From Erwinia persicina (GTDB taxonomy: Bacteria; Pseudomonadota; Gammaproteobacteria; Enterobacterales; Enterobacteriaceae): DNA of 64,000 nucleotides. Where the stretch lies: assembly GCF_014838825.1 (NCBI RefSeq), contig NZ_JACYMO010000003.1:1-64000 (forward strand). Reading direction: 5' to 3'. The notes below the pieces were generated by a model, which saw nothing but the letters and a program-made list of their open reading frames with translations, was not told the origin of the DNA and made no database searches. The position numbers and the translations under genes are program-made. Numbering within the stretch: the first letter of the stretch is position 1; every line of letters begins with the position of its first letter. Positions 47,886 to 58,740 of this stretch are shown piece after piece.

Positions 47886-48275
47886 TTACAGCTCGCCGGT
47901 CAGGTACTGTGCCACGCCGTTGCCAAAGCTCCAGTCACCCTTATCGTTGGTGATAAAGGTGATCATCACGTCTGACGGCAGAATGCCGCAGCTCTCCTTC
48001 AGTTCCCGACACAGTTCGGCCATAAAAAACTGCTTCTGCTCGCTGCTGCGCGGGCTGGTAAACACCCGCACCATCACCAGGTTATCGCTACGCTGTAGTC
48101 CGAGGCCGGTATCTTCAAACACCATCTGATAGCCTTTGTTTTCGTGAACAATCTGATAGCGATCGCGCTCGGGGACGTTAAACGCCGCCAGAACCGCACG
48201 GTGTGCCGCATCCAGCAGTGTTTTCAGCTCTGACTCGGAACGACCCTGAATGACATCAAACTGAAGTAGTGGCAT
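47886..48275 (-). CDS. Tautomerase-family protein (malonate semialdehyde decarboxylase-like)
   Basis: A 129-residue protein starting MPLLQFDVIQGRS. Pro at position 2 is the catalytic base of the 4-oxalocrotonate tautomerase superfamily. The tandem beta-alpha-beta layout with RDRYQIVHENKGYQMVF and ELCRELKESCGILPSDVMI places it in the Tautomerase_2/MSAD-like branch. The substrate is unknown. It is divergent from a LysR regulator, a common pairing in which the regulator controls the enzyme. Confidence 0.8.
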   Translation of the reverse strand: MPLLQFDVIQGRSESELKTLLDAAHRAVLAAFNVPERDRYQIVHENKGYQMVFEDTGLGLQRSDNLVMVRVFTSPRSSEQKQFFMAELCRELKESCGILPSDVMITFITNDKGDWSFGNGVAQYLTGEL

Positions 48276-48425
48276 GGAAACCTCGGCGTTGTGGGTGAAT
48301 AACAGGATTTAACCGGATGCGACGGCGTAAGGGCTGCCGCGATCTCAGGGGGCCAATTTACCCACAATCCGCGCCGGGAAAAAGCGCTATACTTGAATTG
48401 ATTATTTACTATAGTGAACAATGCC

Positions 48426-49346
48426 ATGAAAGAACTGAAAACGGATGCGCTGTGGACTCATCTGCACTGGCTGACGGTGCTGGCGGAGCAGGGGACCTTT
48501 ACCGCCGCGGCAGAACGGCTGGAGGTGAGCAAGGCCGCGATGTCGGTGAAGATCAAAGAGCTGGAACAGCTGGCCGGGGTACCGCTGGTGACGCGCACCA
48601 CGCGCAGCGTACGTCTGACCAGCGCGGGTGAAAAGCTGGTAGACGACCTGCGCGGGCCGTTTGCGCAGATTGAACAGAGCTTCTTCGGCGTGCGGGATTC
48701 TGCCGGTCCGTTACGCGGGCTGGTGCGCGTGACTGCGCCGGTAGCCTTTGCCCGCCAGCAGCTGGTGCCGCATATGACCGCTTTCCTGCGTGAGCATCCC
48801 CAGGTGCGCATTCAGCTCGAAGTGTCTGACCGTCTGGTGTCACTGGCCAGCGAAGGTTTTGACCTGGCCATTCGCCACAGCAACAGCCTGCCGGAGACAC
48901 ACGTCGCCCTGCCGCTGTGCCGCACCCACGCGGTCGTCGTCGCCTCCCCGGCGTATCTGGCCCGCTATGGTCATCCGTCCCGCCCGCAGGCGCTGAGTGA
49001 GCATCAGTGCCTCTATTATCCCCGCGGGGTGGAGACGCCCCGCTGGCGCTTCCAGCCGCTGGCCGGCGGCGAATCCGTGACGGTGAACGTCAGCGGCCCT
49101 TTTGCCACCAATAACAGCGAGTCGATCCGCGATGCCGCGATGGAGGGGCTGGGTATTGCGCTACTGCCGGACTTCAGTGCCCAGGCGGCGCTCAGGGAGG
49201 GCGCGTTAGTGCAGTTACTGCCGCAGTGGCAGACGGTGGGGGCATTTGCCGACACGCTGTACGTGGTGCGCCCGTGGTCTGCTCAGGTTCCGCGTGCCGT
49301 CAGCGCGTTCATTCACTGGCTGCGTGAAGCCTTTGCCAGCGGCTGA
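48426..49346 (+). CDS. LysR-family transcriptional regulator
   Basis: A ~306-residue LTTR. The N-terminal HTH has LTVLAEQGTFTAAAERLEVS and KAAMSVKIKELEQ. A linker helix and effector-binding domain follow (about 95-300). VRVTAPVAFARQQLVPHM is typical of the CrgA/PcaQ-like subclass. There is no strong Shine-Dalgarno; ATG 48426 is preferred to a GTG 4 codons earlier. The -10 TATACT lies ~37 bases before the start. It is divergent from the tautomerase gene, its likely target. Confidence 0.85.
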   Translation: MKELKTDALWTHLHWLTVLAEQGTFTAAAERLEVSKAAMSVKIKELEQLAGVPLVTRTTRSVRLTSAGEKLVDDLRGPFAQIEQSFFGVRDSAGPLRGLVRVTAPVAFARQQLVPHMTAFLREHPQVRIQLEVSDRLVSLASEGFDLAIRHSNSLPETHVALPLCRTHAVVVASPAYLARYGHPSRPQALSEHQCLYYPRGVETPRWRFQPLAGGESVTVNVSGPFATNNSESIRDAAMEGLGIALLPDFSAQAALREGALVQLLPQWQTVGAFADTLYVVRPWSAQVPRAVSAFIHWLREAFASG

Positions 49347-49392
49347 ACGGTGCAGTCGCTGTGCGCTGACGCACAGATTATATAAAATTTGT

Positions 49393-49420
49393 TAAAGCTT
49401 TCGTAACACCCTGCCGACAA
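49393..49420 (+). promoter_or_regulatory. FliA (sigma-28)-like promoter of aer
   Basis: TAAA (49393-49396) and GCCGACAA (49413-49420) match the flagellar consensus TAAA-N15-GCCGATAA at 11 of 12 positions, but with a 16-base spacer. It is 50 bases before the aer ATG. Aer in E. coli is transcribed by the same sigma factor. Confidence 0.55.
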
Positions 49421-49469
49421 CCCCTGCTTAATTCCTGCAATTTCCCTACATTCATAACAAGGTCGTTAT

Positions 49470-51014
49470 ATGCATACCCACCCGCCTGTGACTCAGCAGG
49501 AGTATCCGCTCGATGATGATACGACCCTGATGACCACCACCGATGCCCGTAGCTACATTACCTACGCCAACAGCGCGTTTATTGAGATAAGCGGCTACGA
49601 TCGCAGTGAGATCGACGGCCAGCCGCATAATCTGGTCCGCCATCCTGATATGCCCGCAGCCGCCTTTGCCGATATGTGGGCCACGCTGAACCAGGGACTG
49701 CCGTGGACCGGACTGGTGAAAAACCGCCGTAAAAACGGTGACCACTACTGGGTTCGTGCCAATGTTGTGCCGGTGATCCGTAACGGTGAAATCCAGGGGC
49801 ATATGTCAGTGCGCATCAAGCCTACGGCGGAGGAGGTACAGGGGGCAGAAGCCCTGTATCAGAAGATGAATCAGGGCAAGATGAAAGGCTGGCGTCTGCA
49901 CCGGGGCCTGCTGCTGCGCAGCGGCTGGCTGAGGGGACTAAGCCTGCTGAAAACCATGCCGCTGCGCTGGCGTCTGCACAGCGCGGTGCTGGCCCTGTGG
50001 CTGCCGCTGGTGGCCGCTGCCGCAGCGGCAGGCCTGGCGGGGGTCCCGCTGGGCGGCTTTACGCTATTTTCTGCGCTGATAGCGCTGCTGGTGGATCTCT
50101 GGCTGCAACGCCAGATTGCCAGGCCGATGGCGGCCGTGTGTCGCCAGGCGCTGAATGTTGCCACCGGAGCCAATCCGCATGTTGAGCATATGGACCGGGT
50201 GGATGAGATCGGCACGACGCTGCGCGCGGTGGGTCAGCTGGGCCTGATGTTCCGCTGGCTGCTGAATGACGTCAGCGACCAGGTGTTGGACGTCCACCGG
50301 GCCAGTGACGAACTGGCGCGCGGCAACGATAAGATCAGCAGCCATACTGAACAGACGGCCGCCAGCGTGCAGCAGACCGCCAGCACCATGAACCAGATGA
50401 CCAGTACGGTGCAGCGCAACGGTGAAAGCACTGAGCAGGCCAACCAGTTCTCGCGCACTGCCAGCAGTGCCGCCGTCAAAGGCGGTGAAGTGATGCAAAA
50501 CGTGGTGGTGACAATGGATGAAATTGCCGACAGCTCCCGCAAAATCGCTACCATTACCGGCCTGATCGACAGTATTGCCTTCCAGACGAATATCCTGGCG
50601 CTGAACGCCGCGGTGGAAGCGGCACGCGCTGGCGAACAGGGTAAAGGGTTTGCCGTGGTGGCTGGCGAGGTCCGTAACCTGGCGCAGCGCAGCGCGGGTG
50701 CAGCCAGTGAGATCCGTCAGCTGATTGCGGCCAGTAATCTGAAGGTGCAGTCCGGGGCCGGGCAGGTCCATGAGGCAGGCAAAGCCATCGGGGATATTGT
50801 GGAGAAAGTGCAGAACGTGACCGAGCTGCTGCAGCAGATCAGCGTGGCGACCGCCGAGCAGGGGGCGGGCCTGGGCGAAGTGGGTCAGGCGGTGGAGGCG
50901 CTGGATCGTCTCACGCATGATAACAGCGCACTGGTCAGCGAGGGAGCGCTGGCGGCGCAGCGGATGAAACATCAGGCAGAGCGCCTGGTCGAAGCGGTCA
51001 GCGTCTTCCGCTGA
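49470..51014 (+). CDS. aer: Aerotaxis/redox receptor Aer
   Basis: A 514-residue receptor (E. coli Aer 506). The N-terminal PAS domain (about 20-120) with NLVRHPDMP and [20 protein letters not shown] binds FAD. A hydrophobic anchor lies at about 165-205. A HAMP-like segment follows, then the methyl-accepting signalling domain with the hairpin tip [20 protein letters not shown] (~residue 370). Aer senses cellular redox state through FAD and signals CheA/CheW. Its PAS and tip regions match K-12 closely, and the C-terminus has no NWETF-like pentapeptide, as in K-12 Aer. Confidence 0.95.
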   Translation: MHTHPPVTQQEYPLDDDTTLMTTTDARSYITYANSAFIEISGYDRSEIDGQPHNLVRHPDMPAAAFADMWATLNQGLPWTGLVKNRRKNGDHYWVRANVVPVIRNGEIQGHMSVRIKPTAEEVQGAEALYQKMNQGKMKGWRLHRGLLLRSGWLRGLSLLKTMPLRWRLHSAVLALWLPLVAAAAAAGLAGVPLGGFTLFSALIALLVDLWLQRQIARPMAAVCRQALNVATGANPHVEHMDRVDEIGTTLRAVGQLGLMFRWLLNDVSDQVLDVHRASDELARGNDKISSHTEQTAASVQQTASTMNQMTSTVQRNGESTEQANQFSRTASSAAVKGGEVMQNVVVTMDEIADSSRKIATITGLIDSIAFQTNILALNAAVEAARAGEQGKGFAVVAGEVRNLAQRSAGAASEIRQLIAASNLKVQSGAGQVHEAGKAIGDIVEKVQNVTELLQQISVATAEQGAGLGEVGQAVEALDRLTHDNSALVSEGALAAQRMKHQAERLVEAVSVFR

Positions 51015-51165
51015 CCACGGTCGGCGCAGGCGCGGGTTCCTGCCGGCTGCTCCGTCGGCGTATTCGGCAGCTTATGCCGCTGCGCCACATGAAAAAAGCA
51101 GCACAAATGCGTCACCTGGGCGAAGATGTCATTCTGATGGTTATCTTATTAATCGAAGGAGTGTC

Positions 51166-52200
51166 ATGAAAAGCTATCAAATAGCCCTGATCCCCGGTGA
51201 CGGCATCGGCGTGGACGTGACGAAAGCCGCATGGCAGGTGCTGGAGCACAGTGCCGGTCGCTTTGGTTTTGCCCTGAGCGGTGAGACGTTCCCGTGGTCC
51301 TGTGAGTATTATCTGCAGCACGGAGAAATGATGCCTGAAGACGGCATCCGTACCCTGAGCCAGTTTGATGCTGTGCTGCTGGGAGCCGTCGGCTGGCCCG
51401 AAAAGGTGCCGGATAACGTGTCGCTGCACGGCCTGCTGCTGCCGATCCGCAAGCAGTTTGACCTGTATGCCAACGTGCGCCCCCACCGCCTGCTGGCAGG
51501 GGTGGAGGGGCCGCTGCGTAAAAGTGAGTTTGATATTCTCTGCATTCGTGAAAACACCGAAGGCGAGTACAGCGGTGCCGGCGGGCGCATTCATCAGGGC
51601 ACTCCGGCCGAGGTGGCGGTCGAAACGTCGATTTTCACCCGGCGCGGTGTGGAGCGCATTCTGCGGTACGGCTTTGAGATGGCGCAGCAGCGCAGTAAGC
51701 GGCTGGCGTCGGTGACCAAATCGAACGCGCAGAAGTACACCATGGTGATGTGGGACGAGGTCACCGAAGAGGTTGCTCGTGACTACCCGGATGTGACGGT
51801 TAATCGCTACCATATTGACGCTATTGCGGCGCGCATGGTGATGAACCCGGAAACCCTGGACGTGATCGTCGCCTCCAACCTGTTTGGCGATATCCTCACC
51901 GATCTCGGCGCGGCCATTCAGGGCGGCCTGGGCTATGCCGCTTCTGCTAACCTCAATCCCGATCCGTCAGTCCCTTCCATGTTCGAGCCGGTGCACGGTT
52001 CCGCGCCGGATATTGCCGGACAGGGCATTGCCAATCCGATTGCCGCCATCTGGTCGGCGGCAATGATGCTGCAGCATCTGGGCGAGACGGATGCGGCGGG
52101 AGCCATTCTTCGCGCGGTGGAAACGGTGACGGTGCAGCATCAGCCGGATCGCGGGATGAAAACGGAAGAGATTACCGCAGCGGTCATCGCTGCGTTATGA
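51166..52200 (+). CDS. NAD-dependent isocitrate/isopropylmalate-type dehydrogenase (tartrate/D-malate)
   Basis: A 344-residue beta-decarboxylating dehydrogenase. The start [16 protein letters not shown] and substrate-loop motif [16 protein letters not shown] are those of the D-malate/tartrate dehydrogenase subfamily. The C-terminal [19 protein letters not shown] motif is shared by the family. Compared with E. coli DmlA (361) it is 17 residues shorter and lacks the PGDID-containing insertion. It could act on D-malate, L-tartrate or 3-isopropylmalate-like acids; the exact substrate is not decided. An AAGGAG site precedes the ATG. It lies 52 bases before mug. Confidence 0.85.
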   Translation: MKSYQIALIPGDGIGVDVTKAAWQVLEHSAGRFGFALSGETFPWSCEYYLQHGEMMPEDGIRTLSQFDAVLLGAVGWPEKVPDNVSLHGLLLPIRKQFDLYANVRPHRLLAGVEGPLRKSEFDILCIRENTEGEYSGAGGRIHQGTPAEVAVETSIFTRRGVERILRYGFEMAQQRSKRLASVTKSNAQKYTMVMWDEVTEEVARDYPDVTVNRYHIDAIAARMVMNPETLDVIVASNLFGDILTDLGAAIQGGLGYAASANLNPDPSVPSMFEPVHGSAPDIAGQGIANPIAAIWSAAMMLQHLGETDAAGAILRAVETVTVQHQPDRGMKTEEITAAVIAAL

Positions 52201-52252
52201 TTGTTCAACGGGCTCCCGTACCGGGGGCCTGCTGTCAGGGAGACCTCCGATC

Positions 52253-52771
52253 GTGGAAGCGCACGGCATCACCGATATTATTCAGCCCGGCCTGCGGGTG
52301 CTGTTCTGCGGCATCAACCCGGGCAAGTCCTCTGCCCATACCGGGTATCATTTTGCCCATCCCGGCAATCGCTTCTGGAAAACCCTTTTTCAGGCCAGGT
52401 TCACCTGGACGCAGCTCCGCCCGGAGCAGGAACAGCAACTGCTGGAGACCGGCTGTGGCATCACCATGCTGGTTGAGCGGCCCACGGTGGTCGCCACCGA
52501 ACTGGCCGGTAGTGAGCTGCGCAGCGGCGGGCAGGCGCTGATGGAAAAGATTGAGCGCTACCAGCCTGCCGCACTGGCGGTGCTGGGCAAACAGGCCTAT
52601 CAGCAGGCGTTCCGGCGCAGCAAGGTTGAGTGGGGCAGGCAGCCGCTGACGATGGGGAATACGGAAATCTGGGTGCTGCCTAATCCGAGCGGATTGAACC
52701 GGGCGTCACAGGATGCGCTGACGGCAGCCTATGCGGAGCTGGATCTGGCGCTCAAGGCGCGGGGAATATAG
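52253..52771 (+). CDS. mug: G/U mismatch-specific uracil-DNA glycosylase Mug
   Basis: A 172-residue enzyme (E. coli 168). The active-site motif is [20 protein letters not shown], where the Asn activates water. The second motif is [11 protein letters not shown], whose wedge residues are typical. It removes uracil and ethenocytosine from G-mismatches. The start is GTG 52253 with an AGGGAGA ribosome site. The order mug-rpoD (convergent) is the same as in K-12, supporting vertical inheritance. Confidence 0.93.
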   Translation: MEAHGITDIIQPGLRVLFCGINPGKSSAHTGYHFAHPGNRFWKTLFQARFTWTQLRPEQEQQLLETGCGITMLVERPTVVATELAGSELRSGGQALMEKIERYQPAALAVLGKQAYQQAFRRSKVEWGRQPLTMGNTEIWVLPNPSGLNRASQDALTAAYAELDLALKARGI

Positions 52772-52779
52772 TTTTTCAT

Positions 52780-52810
52780 TAAAAAAAATGGCCCCTCATT
52801 GAGGAGCCAT
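52780..52810 (-). terminator. Rho-independent terminator of rpoD
   Basis: On the minus strand ATGGCTCC-TCAA-TGAGGGGCCAT folds into a stem followed by a run of eight T. It is 20 bases after the rpoD stop. Confidence 0.85.
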
Positions 52811-52828
52811 CTTATCGCGCCGATCCGC

Positions 52829-54670
52829 TTAATCGTCGAGGAAGCTGCGCAGCACTTCAGAGCGGCTAGGGTGACGCAGCTTACGCAGCGCTTTCGCCTC
52901 AATCTGACGAATACGCTCACGCGTTACGTCGAACTGTTTGCCCACTTCTTCCAGCGTGTGGTCGGTATTCATATCGATACCGAAACGCATACGCAGTACT
53001 TTGGCTTCACGCGCGGTCAGACCGGCCAGCACGTCGTGCGTGGCAGAACGCAGGCTTTCTGACGTGGCAGAGTCCAGCGGCAGCTCCAGCGTGGTGTCTT
53101 CGATAAAATCACCCAGATGTGAATCTTCATCATCACCAATCGGCGTCTCCATAGAGATAGGCTCTTTAGCAATTTTCAGCACCTTGCGGATTTTATCTTC
53201 CGGCATCAGCATACGCTCCGCCAGCTCTTCAGGCGTCGGCTCTCGGCCCATCTCCTGCAGCATCTGGCGCGAAATACGGTTGAGCTTGTTAATTGTCTCA
53301 ATCATATGCACCGGAATACGGATGGTACGCGCCTGGTCAGCGATCGAACGGGTGATCGCCTGACGGATCCACCAGGTGGCATAAGTTGAGAACTTATACC
53401 CACGGCGATACTCAAACTTATCCACTGCTTTCATCAGACCGATGTTACCTTCCTGAATCAGATCCAGGAATTGCAGACCACGGTTGGTGTACTTCTTGGC
53501 GATAGAGATAACCAGACGCAGGTTAGCCTCAACCATCTCTTTCTTCGCACGGCGCGCTTTCGCTTCGCCGATCGACATACGACGGTTAATGTCTTTTACC
53601 TGTTCAATCGTGAGGCCAGTTTCCGTTTCGATCTGCTGTAGCTTCATCAGACTACGGTGTACGTCATCTGACACATCGTTCAGCTTCTCTGACCACGGCT
53701 TATTCATTGCCAGTGCCGCTTTGAACCAGGTTTCGCTGGTTTCATTGCCGGTGAACAGGGTAATGAAGTTCTTCTTCGGCATCTTACAGATTTCTACGCA
53801 CAGCTTGAGGATCAGGCGTTCCTGAGTACGGACGCGATCCATCATGGTGCGCATGCTGTTGACCAGGAAGTCGAACTGCTTCGGCACCAGGCGGAACTGC
53901 TTGAACACGTCGGACAGATTCTGAATCTCAGCAATAGCATCAGCGTGGCTGCGGCTTTTCGCTTTAATGACGGTGCGGGTGGTTTCGTACTGTACGCGCA
54001 GGTCATTGAATTTCTCACGCGCCAGTTCCGGGTCGATGCTGTTGTCATCGTCCGAACTGTCGTCGTCAGACTCTTCGTCTTCTTCTTCGTCATCACGCTC
54101 TTCAGCGGAAAGTTCAGAACCCACGTGAGTCGCAGTAGGGGCGATCTCTGCTTCGGCATTCGGGTCGACAAAACCGGTGATCAGATCGGACAGGCGAGCG
54201 TCGCCCGCTTCAACACGGTCGTACTGCTCAAGCAGGTAAGTAATCGCTTCAGGGTATTCAGCAACGGAACACTGTACCTGGTTGATACCCTCTTCGATGC
54301 GTTTGGCAATATCGATCTCGCCTTCACGCGTCAGCAGTTCAACCGTCCCCATTTCACGCATGTACATGCGCACCGGGTCGGTGGTACGTCCGATTTCAGA
54401 TTCTACGCTGGATAATACCTGAGCAGCCGCTTCGGCAGCGTCTTCATCCGTGTCGTTATTGTTCTCATTCAGCATCAGATCATCGGCATCAGGCGCTTCT
54501 TCTACAACCTGAATGCCCATGTCGTTGATCATCTGAATGATGTCTTCAATCTGATCGGAGTCGACGATATCTTCCGGCAGATGGTCATTGACCTCGGCAT
54601 AGGTCAGATAGCCTTGCTCCTTACCACGGGTGACAAGTAGCTTAAGCTGTGACTGCGGGTTTTGCTCCAT
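52829..54670 (-). CDS. rpoD: RNA polymerase primary sigma factor RpoD (sigma-70)
   Basis: A 613-residue sigma-70 (E. coli 613). Region 1.1 begins [20 protein letters not shown]. An acidic stretch [17 protein letters not shown] occupies the non-conserved region near 190. Region 2.3-2.4 has [18 protein letters not shown], 3.0 follows, and region 4.2 contains [20 protein letters not shown], ending [12 protein letters not shown] as in K-12. It recognises the -10 and -35 of housekeeping promoters. Third gene of the rpsU-dnaG-rpoD operon. Confidence 0.98.
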   Translation of the reverse strand: MEQNPQSQLKLLVTRGKEQGYLTYAEVNDHLPEDIVDSDQIEDIIQMINDMGIQVVEEAPDADDLMLNENNNDTDEDAAEAAAQVLSSVESEIGRTTDPVRMYMREMGTVELLTREGEIDIAKRIEEGINQVQCSVAEYPEAITYLLEQYDRVEAGDARLSDLITGFVDPNAEAEIAPTATHVGSELSAEERDDEEEDEESDDDSSDDDNSIDPELAREKFNDLRVQYETTRTVIKAKSRSHADAIAEIQNLSDVFKQFRLVPKQFDFLVNSMRTMMDRVRTQERLILKLCVEICKMPKKNFITLFTGNETSETWFKAALAMNKPWSEKLNDVSDDVHRSLMKLQQIETETGLTIEQVKDINRRMSIGEAKARRAKKEMVEANLRLVISIAKKYTNRGLQFLDLIQEGNIGLMKAVDKFEYRRGYKFSTYATWWIRQAITRSIADQARTIRIPVHMIETINKLNRISRQMLQEMGREPTPEELAERMLMPEDKIRKVLKIAKEPISMETPIGDDEDSHLGDFIEDTTLELPLDSATSESLRSATHDVLAGLTAREAKVLRMRFGIDMNTDHTLEEVGKQFDVTRERIRQIEAKALRKLRHPSRSEVLRSFLDD

Positions 54671-54982
54671 AAGACGGTATCCACACTTCTGTTAAATTAG
54701 ATTGGTGTCGGGTCGGCTAACATGCCAACAATAACAGTGAGGGCGTTTGGATTATTGCCGCTGCCCGTCATGGCGGCCGTCAGGGTCTACCTGACTCGAA
54801 TTCGGCACTTAAGCCGCTTTGATCGTTGTCGAGGCTATCGCACTTGCCATTTTGAACCCCGGCTGTGCTCGCAGTCCTCACGTACTTCAGTACGCTCCGG
54901 GTGCTGCGCGCAGGTGGTGTCCAAACTGACTGCGCCGATAACGTCTCTGAATTTTGTGTAATAAGGTCAAAACCTTATTCAT
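54671..54982. other. dnaG-rpoD gap with a probable intergenic palindrome
   Basis: 312 bases without a gene between dnaG and rpoD. The part 54840-54950 holds an IRU-like inverted repeat (CCTCACGTACTTCAGTACGC, stem CGTAC/GTACG) flanked by CCCGGCTGTGC and GCGCGCAGGTGG. It resembles, but is not clearly the same as, the ERIC-like units elsewhere in the window. It lies within the operon, where it could influence processing between dnaG and rpoD. Confidence 0.45.
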
Positions 54983-56728
54983 TTACTGTTTCTTCAGCGC
55001 CTGGCTCAGCGTCCAGAACTCGCGACGCTCTTCTGCGCTCAGGACGTGCGTGCGGTCGCGGGCGATCAAATCTTCAAGCCTGCGTTCCAGCGCGTTGTCA
55101 TACATACTGCCCAGCGCGTCCTTAAACATGGTTTCCACTTCGTCATCTACGATCATGTGGTTCCATGTTGCCAGGGTTTCAAGGCTCTGGCTAAATTTTG
55201 TTCCGCGATATAATTCTAGTAGCTGTCCGGTGGTCAGGCCAGGTTGTGCTGCGCAAGTGCTTACTAACTCAACGAACAGCGGAAAACCCGGCAATTCTGA
55301 CTGCTCCAGCCCTTCCAGAGAGGGCACCATCATCGCCAGCTGCGGATTCTGTATCAACAGCCCAATAAGTATACGCATGGTTGTGCGTTTTAGCTGAGGC
55401 TGCGCGGGCGGTTTCGCATTTTCCGCTTGCTTCGGCATCAGCTTTTCCAGCTGGCTGTCATCAAGAATGCCCAGCTTATTACCCAGTTCCTGCCGCAGGT
55501 AGATGCGCAATGTCTCACCCGGCACCTGACTGATTAACGGCAGCGCCAGCGTACTGAGCTGCGCTCGTCCATCCGGGGAGCGCAAATCCACCTGAGGCAT
55601 CAGGGTGTCGAACAAAAACGTGGAGAGCGGCATTGCCTGCTCCATCCGCGTTTCAAATGCCTCTTTCCCCTCTTTACGCACCAGCGTATCCGGGTCTTCA
55701 CCGTCGGGCAGAAACATAAAGCGTAGCTGACGACCGTCATTCATGTAAGGTAACGCGGTTTCCAGCGCCCGCCATGCGGCCTCGCGGCCTGCACGGTCGC
55801 CGTCATAACAGCAGATCACCGTATTGGTCGAGCGGAACAGCAGCTGGATATGCTCTGCCGTGGTGGAAGTACCGAGGGAAGCCACCGCATAATCCACGCC
55901 AAACTGAGCCAGCGCCACCACATCCATGTAGCCTTCGACCACCAGCAGTTTAGTGGGTTCCGGATAGTTTTTTAGTGCTTCATACAGGCCGTATAGCTGG
56001 CGACCTTTGTGAAAAATATCGGTTTCCGGTGAGTTAAGGTATTTTGGCATTGCGTCACCCAGCACGCGGCCACCAAAACCAATCACCCGCCCACGCTTGT
56101 CGTGGATAGGGAACATCACCCGTTCGCGGAAGCGATCGTAACTGCGGCCCTGCTCGTTGGTGACGAGCATCCCGGCATCGATCAGTGACTGGCGGTCATC
56201 GGGATTACGGCCAAAACGTTTGAGCGCATTATCCCAGCCTGCCGGGGCGAAACCGATAGAGAAATGTTTTATTACGTCGTCGCTCAGCCCACGCTGAGAC
56301 AGATAGTCGCGCGCGGCAGATGACGTGCTTTGTGTCAGCGACTGCTGATAAAATTCACTCAGCCCCGTCATTAGCTGATACAGGCTCTGACGCTGATGAC
56401 GTTCGAGCTGGCTGGGGCCGCTGCCGCTTTCGTACGGCACTTCCAGCCCGTAAAGCGTGGCCAGCTCTTCAATGCTTTCCACAAACTCCAGCCGATCGTA
56501 GTTCATCAGGAAGTCGATGGCGTTGCCGTGCGCACCGCAGCCAAAGCAGTGATAAAACTGTTTTTCACCGTTAACGGTAAAAGAGGGCGTTTTTTCATTA
56601 TGGAAAGGACAGCATGCGTGGTAATTCTTGCCCTGCTTTTTCAGCTTTACCCGGGCATCAATAAGATCCACGATATCCGTGCGCGCAAGTAGGTCATTGA
56701 TAAATACGCGTGGAATGCGTCCAGCCAT
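54983..56728 (-). CDS. dnaG: DNA primase DnaG
   Basis: A 581-residue primase (E. coli 581). The zinc-binding domain has Cys40, His43, Cys61 and Cys64 (CCPFHNEKTPSF, YHCFGCGAHG). The RNA polymerase core contains the TOPRIM motifs VVEGYMDV and YDGDRAGREAAW, and the C-terminal helical domain binds DnaB. It synthesises primers for replication. Second gene of the macromolecular synthesis operon, preceded by a terminator hairpin and by three ERIC-like copies that separate it from rpsU. Confidence 0.98.
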   Translation of the reverse strand: MAGRIPRVFINDLLARTDIVDLIDARVKLKKQGKNYHACCPFHNEKTPSFTVNGEKQFYHCFGCGAHGNAIDFLMNYDRLEFVESIEELATLYGLEVPYESGSGPSQLERHQRQSLYQLMTGLSEFYQQSLTQSTSSAARDYLSQRGLSDDVIKHFSIGFAPAGWDNALKRFGRNPDDRQSLIDAGMLVTNEQGRSYDRFRERVMFPIHDKRGRVIGFGGRVLGDAMPKYLNSPETDIFHKGRQLYGLYEALKNYPEPTKLLVVEGYMDVVALAQFGVDYAVASLGTSTTAEHIQLLFRSTNTVICCYDGDRAGREAAWRALETALPYMNDGRQLRFMFLPDGEDPDTLVRKEGKEAFETRMEQAMPLSTFLFDTLMPQVDLRSPDGRAQLSTLALPLISQVPGETLRIYLRQELGNKLGILDDSQLEKLMPKQAENAKPPAQPQLKRTTMRILIGLLIQNPQLAMMVPSLEGLEQSELPGFPLFVELVSTCAAQPGLTTGQLLELYRGTKFSQSLETLATWNHMIVDDEVETMFKDALGSMYDNALERRLEDLIARDRTHVLSAEERREFWTLSQALKKQ

Positions 56729-56736
56729 AAATCCCC

Positions 56737-57025
56737 TTCATCTTTCTGCGTCTGGCTGCGTTGGCTGCTGTCATTCACCCCGGTCACTGACTGATGTCAG
56801 CTCCCGGGGATTCATGCCATTGCCGCCTTGCCAGACACCGAAATCTATTGGGGATAATTCCCTTCATCTTTCTGCGTCTGGCTGCGTTGGCTGCTGTCAT
56901 TCACCCCGGTCACTGACTGATGTCAGCTCCCGGGGATTCATGCCATTGCCGCCTTGCCAGACACCGAAATCTATTGGGGATAGCTCCCTTCATCTTTCTG
57001 CGTCTGGCTGCGTTGGCGGTTTTTC
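56737..57025. repeat. Tandem ERIC-like units (2.3 copies, 126-bp period) between rpsU and dnaG
   Basis: Copy 1 (56737-56862) and copy 2 (56863-56988) are nearly identical. A partial third runs 56989 to about 57025. The units contain the ERIC-family layout TTCATCTTTCTGCG, TGCGTTGGCTGC, CACCCCGGTCAC, TGACTGATGTCAG (central palindrome) and GCTCCCGGGGATTCA. Because 126 is a multiple of three, an open frame with a 42-residue repeat crosses them on the plus strand; this is not a gene. The array lies in the operon's intercistronic gap, just upstream of dnaG. Confidence 0.85.
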
Positions 57026-57044
57026 AGCGCCTGGCTGTATTGAC

Positions 57045-57109
57045 GTTTATGAACCAAAACAGTGCGTTACAGGGAATTCCGCTGTAGGGTCTATTTTTGG
57101 TTCATAAAC
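57045..57109. repeat. 65-bp inverted-repeat element
   Basis: Perfect 15-bp arms, GTTTATGAACCAAAA (57045-57059) and TTTTGGTTCATAAAC (57095-57109), around a 35-bp loop containing GTTACAGGGAATTCCGCTGTA (split palindrome). It is in the transcribed gap between rpsU and dnaG. It may be a processing hairpin or the relic of a small element. Confidence 0.65.
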
Positions 57110-57117
57110 GACAACAA

Positions 57118-57144
57118 GCCGCGCATTCCTTTCGGAAGCACGGC
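57118..57144 (-). terminator. Partial terminator/processing hairpin between rpsU and dnaG
   Basis: On the minus strand GCCGTGCTTCC-GAAA-GGAATGCGCGGC folds with one bulge and is followed by TTGTTGTCGTTT. It sits 51 bases after rpsU, in the place of the K-12 T1 terminator that lowers dnaG and rpoD relative to rpsU. Confidence 0.65.
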
Positions 57145-57194
57145 CTGAATACTACTAACTTGTCTGTGAAGCGTGAGGGTGACCCCTCAGGATA

Positions 57195-57714
<520 letters not shown>

Positions 57715-58728
57715 ATGCGTGTTCTCGGAATTGAAACATCCTGCGATGAAACCGGTATTGCCATTTACGACGATGCTGCCGGTTTGCTCGCCAATCAACT
57801 TTACAGCCAGGTCAAACTCCATGCCGATTACGGTGGCGTGGTGCCGGAACTGGCCTCGCGCGATCACGTGCGGAAAACCGTGCCGTTGATCCAGGCGGCG
57901 CTTCAGGAAGCCGGACTGCAGGCGAAAGATATTGACGCTGTCGCCTATACTGCCGGTCCTGGCCTGGTGGGTGCTCTGCTGGTCGGGGCGACCATTGGCC
58001 GCTCGCTGGCGTTTGCCTGGGATGTGCCGGCCATCGCCGTGCATCATATGGAAGGCCACCTGCTGGCACCCATGCTGGAAGAGAATCCACCGGCTTTTCC
58101 ATTCGTTGCTCTGCTGGTGTCCGGTGGGCACACGCAGCTCATCAGCGTTACCGGTGTGGGGGAATACACTCTGCTGGGTGAGTCGGTAGATGATGCGGCT
58201 GGTGAAGCGTTCGATAAAACGGCCAAGCTGCTGGGGCTGGACTATCCCGGCGGCCCCCTGCTGTCAAAAATGGCACAGCAGGGGGTAGAAAAACGCTTTG
58301 TCTTCCCGCGACCGATGACCGATCGTCCGGGGCTGGATTTCAGCTTCTCAGGCCTGAAGACCTTTGCCGCAAATACCATTCGCGATAACGACGACAGCGA
58401 TCAGACCCGCGCTGATATTGCGCGGGCGTTTGAAGATGCGGTGGTGGATACACTGGCTATTAAATGCCGGCGTGCGCTCGATCAGAGCGGTTTCAAACGT
58501 CTGGTGATTGCCGGAGGCGTCAGCGCGAACCGCACGCTGCGCAGCAAGCTGGCGGAGATGATGCAGAAGCGCGGCGGGGAAGTGTTCTATGCCCGTCCTG
58601 AGTTCTGTACTGACAATGGCGCGATGATCGCCTATGCCGGAATGGTGCGGTTGAAAGGTGATACCCCCGCCGGACTCAGCGTGACGGTTCGCCCGCGCTG
58701 GCCGCTGTCTGAACTGCCGGCGATTTAA
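57715..58728 (+). CDS. tsaD: tRNA N6-threonylcarbamoyladenosine synthase subunit TsaD
   Basis: A 337-residue Kae1/TsaD ASKHA-fold protein (E. coli 337). The metal-binding HMEGHLLAP motif lies near residue 111-119. It starts [20 protein letters not shown], and contains [27 protein letters not shown] and [10 protein letters not shown]. Together with TsaB, TsaC and TsaE it makes t6A37 in ANN-decoding tRNAs. It is transcribed away from rpsU. The ribosome site is GAGGTAA. The position next to rpsU is conserved in enterics. Confidence 0.97.
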   Translation: MRVLGIETSCDETGIAIYDDAAGLLANQLYSQVKLHADYGGVVPELASRDHVRKTVPLIQAALQEAGLQAKDIDAVAYTAGPGLVGALLVGATIGRSLAFAWDVPAIAVHHMEGHLLAPMLEENPPAFPFVALLVSGGHTQLISVTGVGEYTLLGESVDDAAGEAFDKTAKLLGLDYPGGPLLSKMAQQGVEKRFVFPRPMTDRPGLDFSFSGLKTFAANTIRDNDDSDQTRADIARAFEDAVVDTLAIKCRRALDQSGFKRLVIAGGVSANRTLRSKLAEMMQKRGGEVFYARPEFCTDNGAMIAYAGMVRLKGDTPAGLSVTVRPRWPLSELPAI

Positions 58729-58740
58729 TCCTCCACGGGG

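Noticed and set aside
51014..51166. tRNA near aer/mug, as expected from the K-12 region
   Set aside because: No cloverleaf or TTCGAATC-type T-loop could be found in the gaps between aer, the dehydrogenase and mug.
56628..57107. Plus-strand frame with a 42-residue repeated peptide
   Set aside because: The repeat is produced by the 126-bp ERIC-like DNA units whose length happens to be a multiple of three. It lies antisense to the dnaG 5' end and has no start context.
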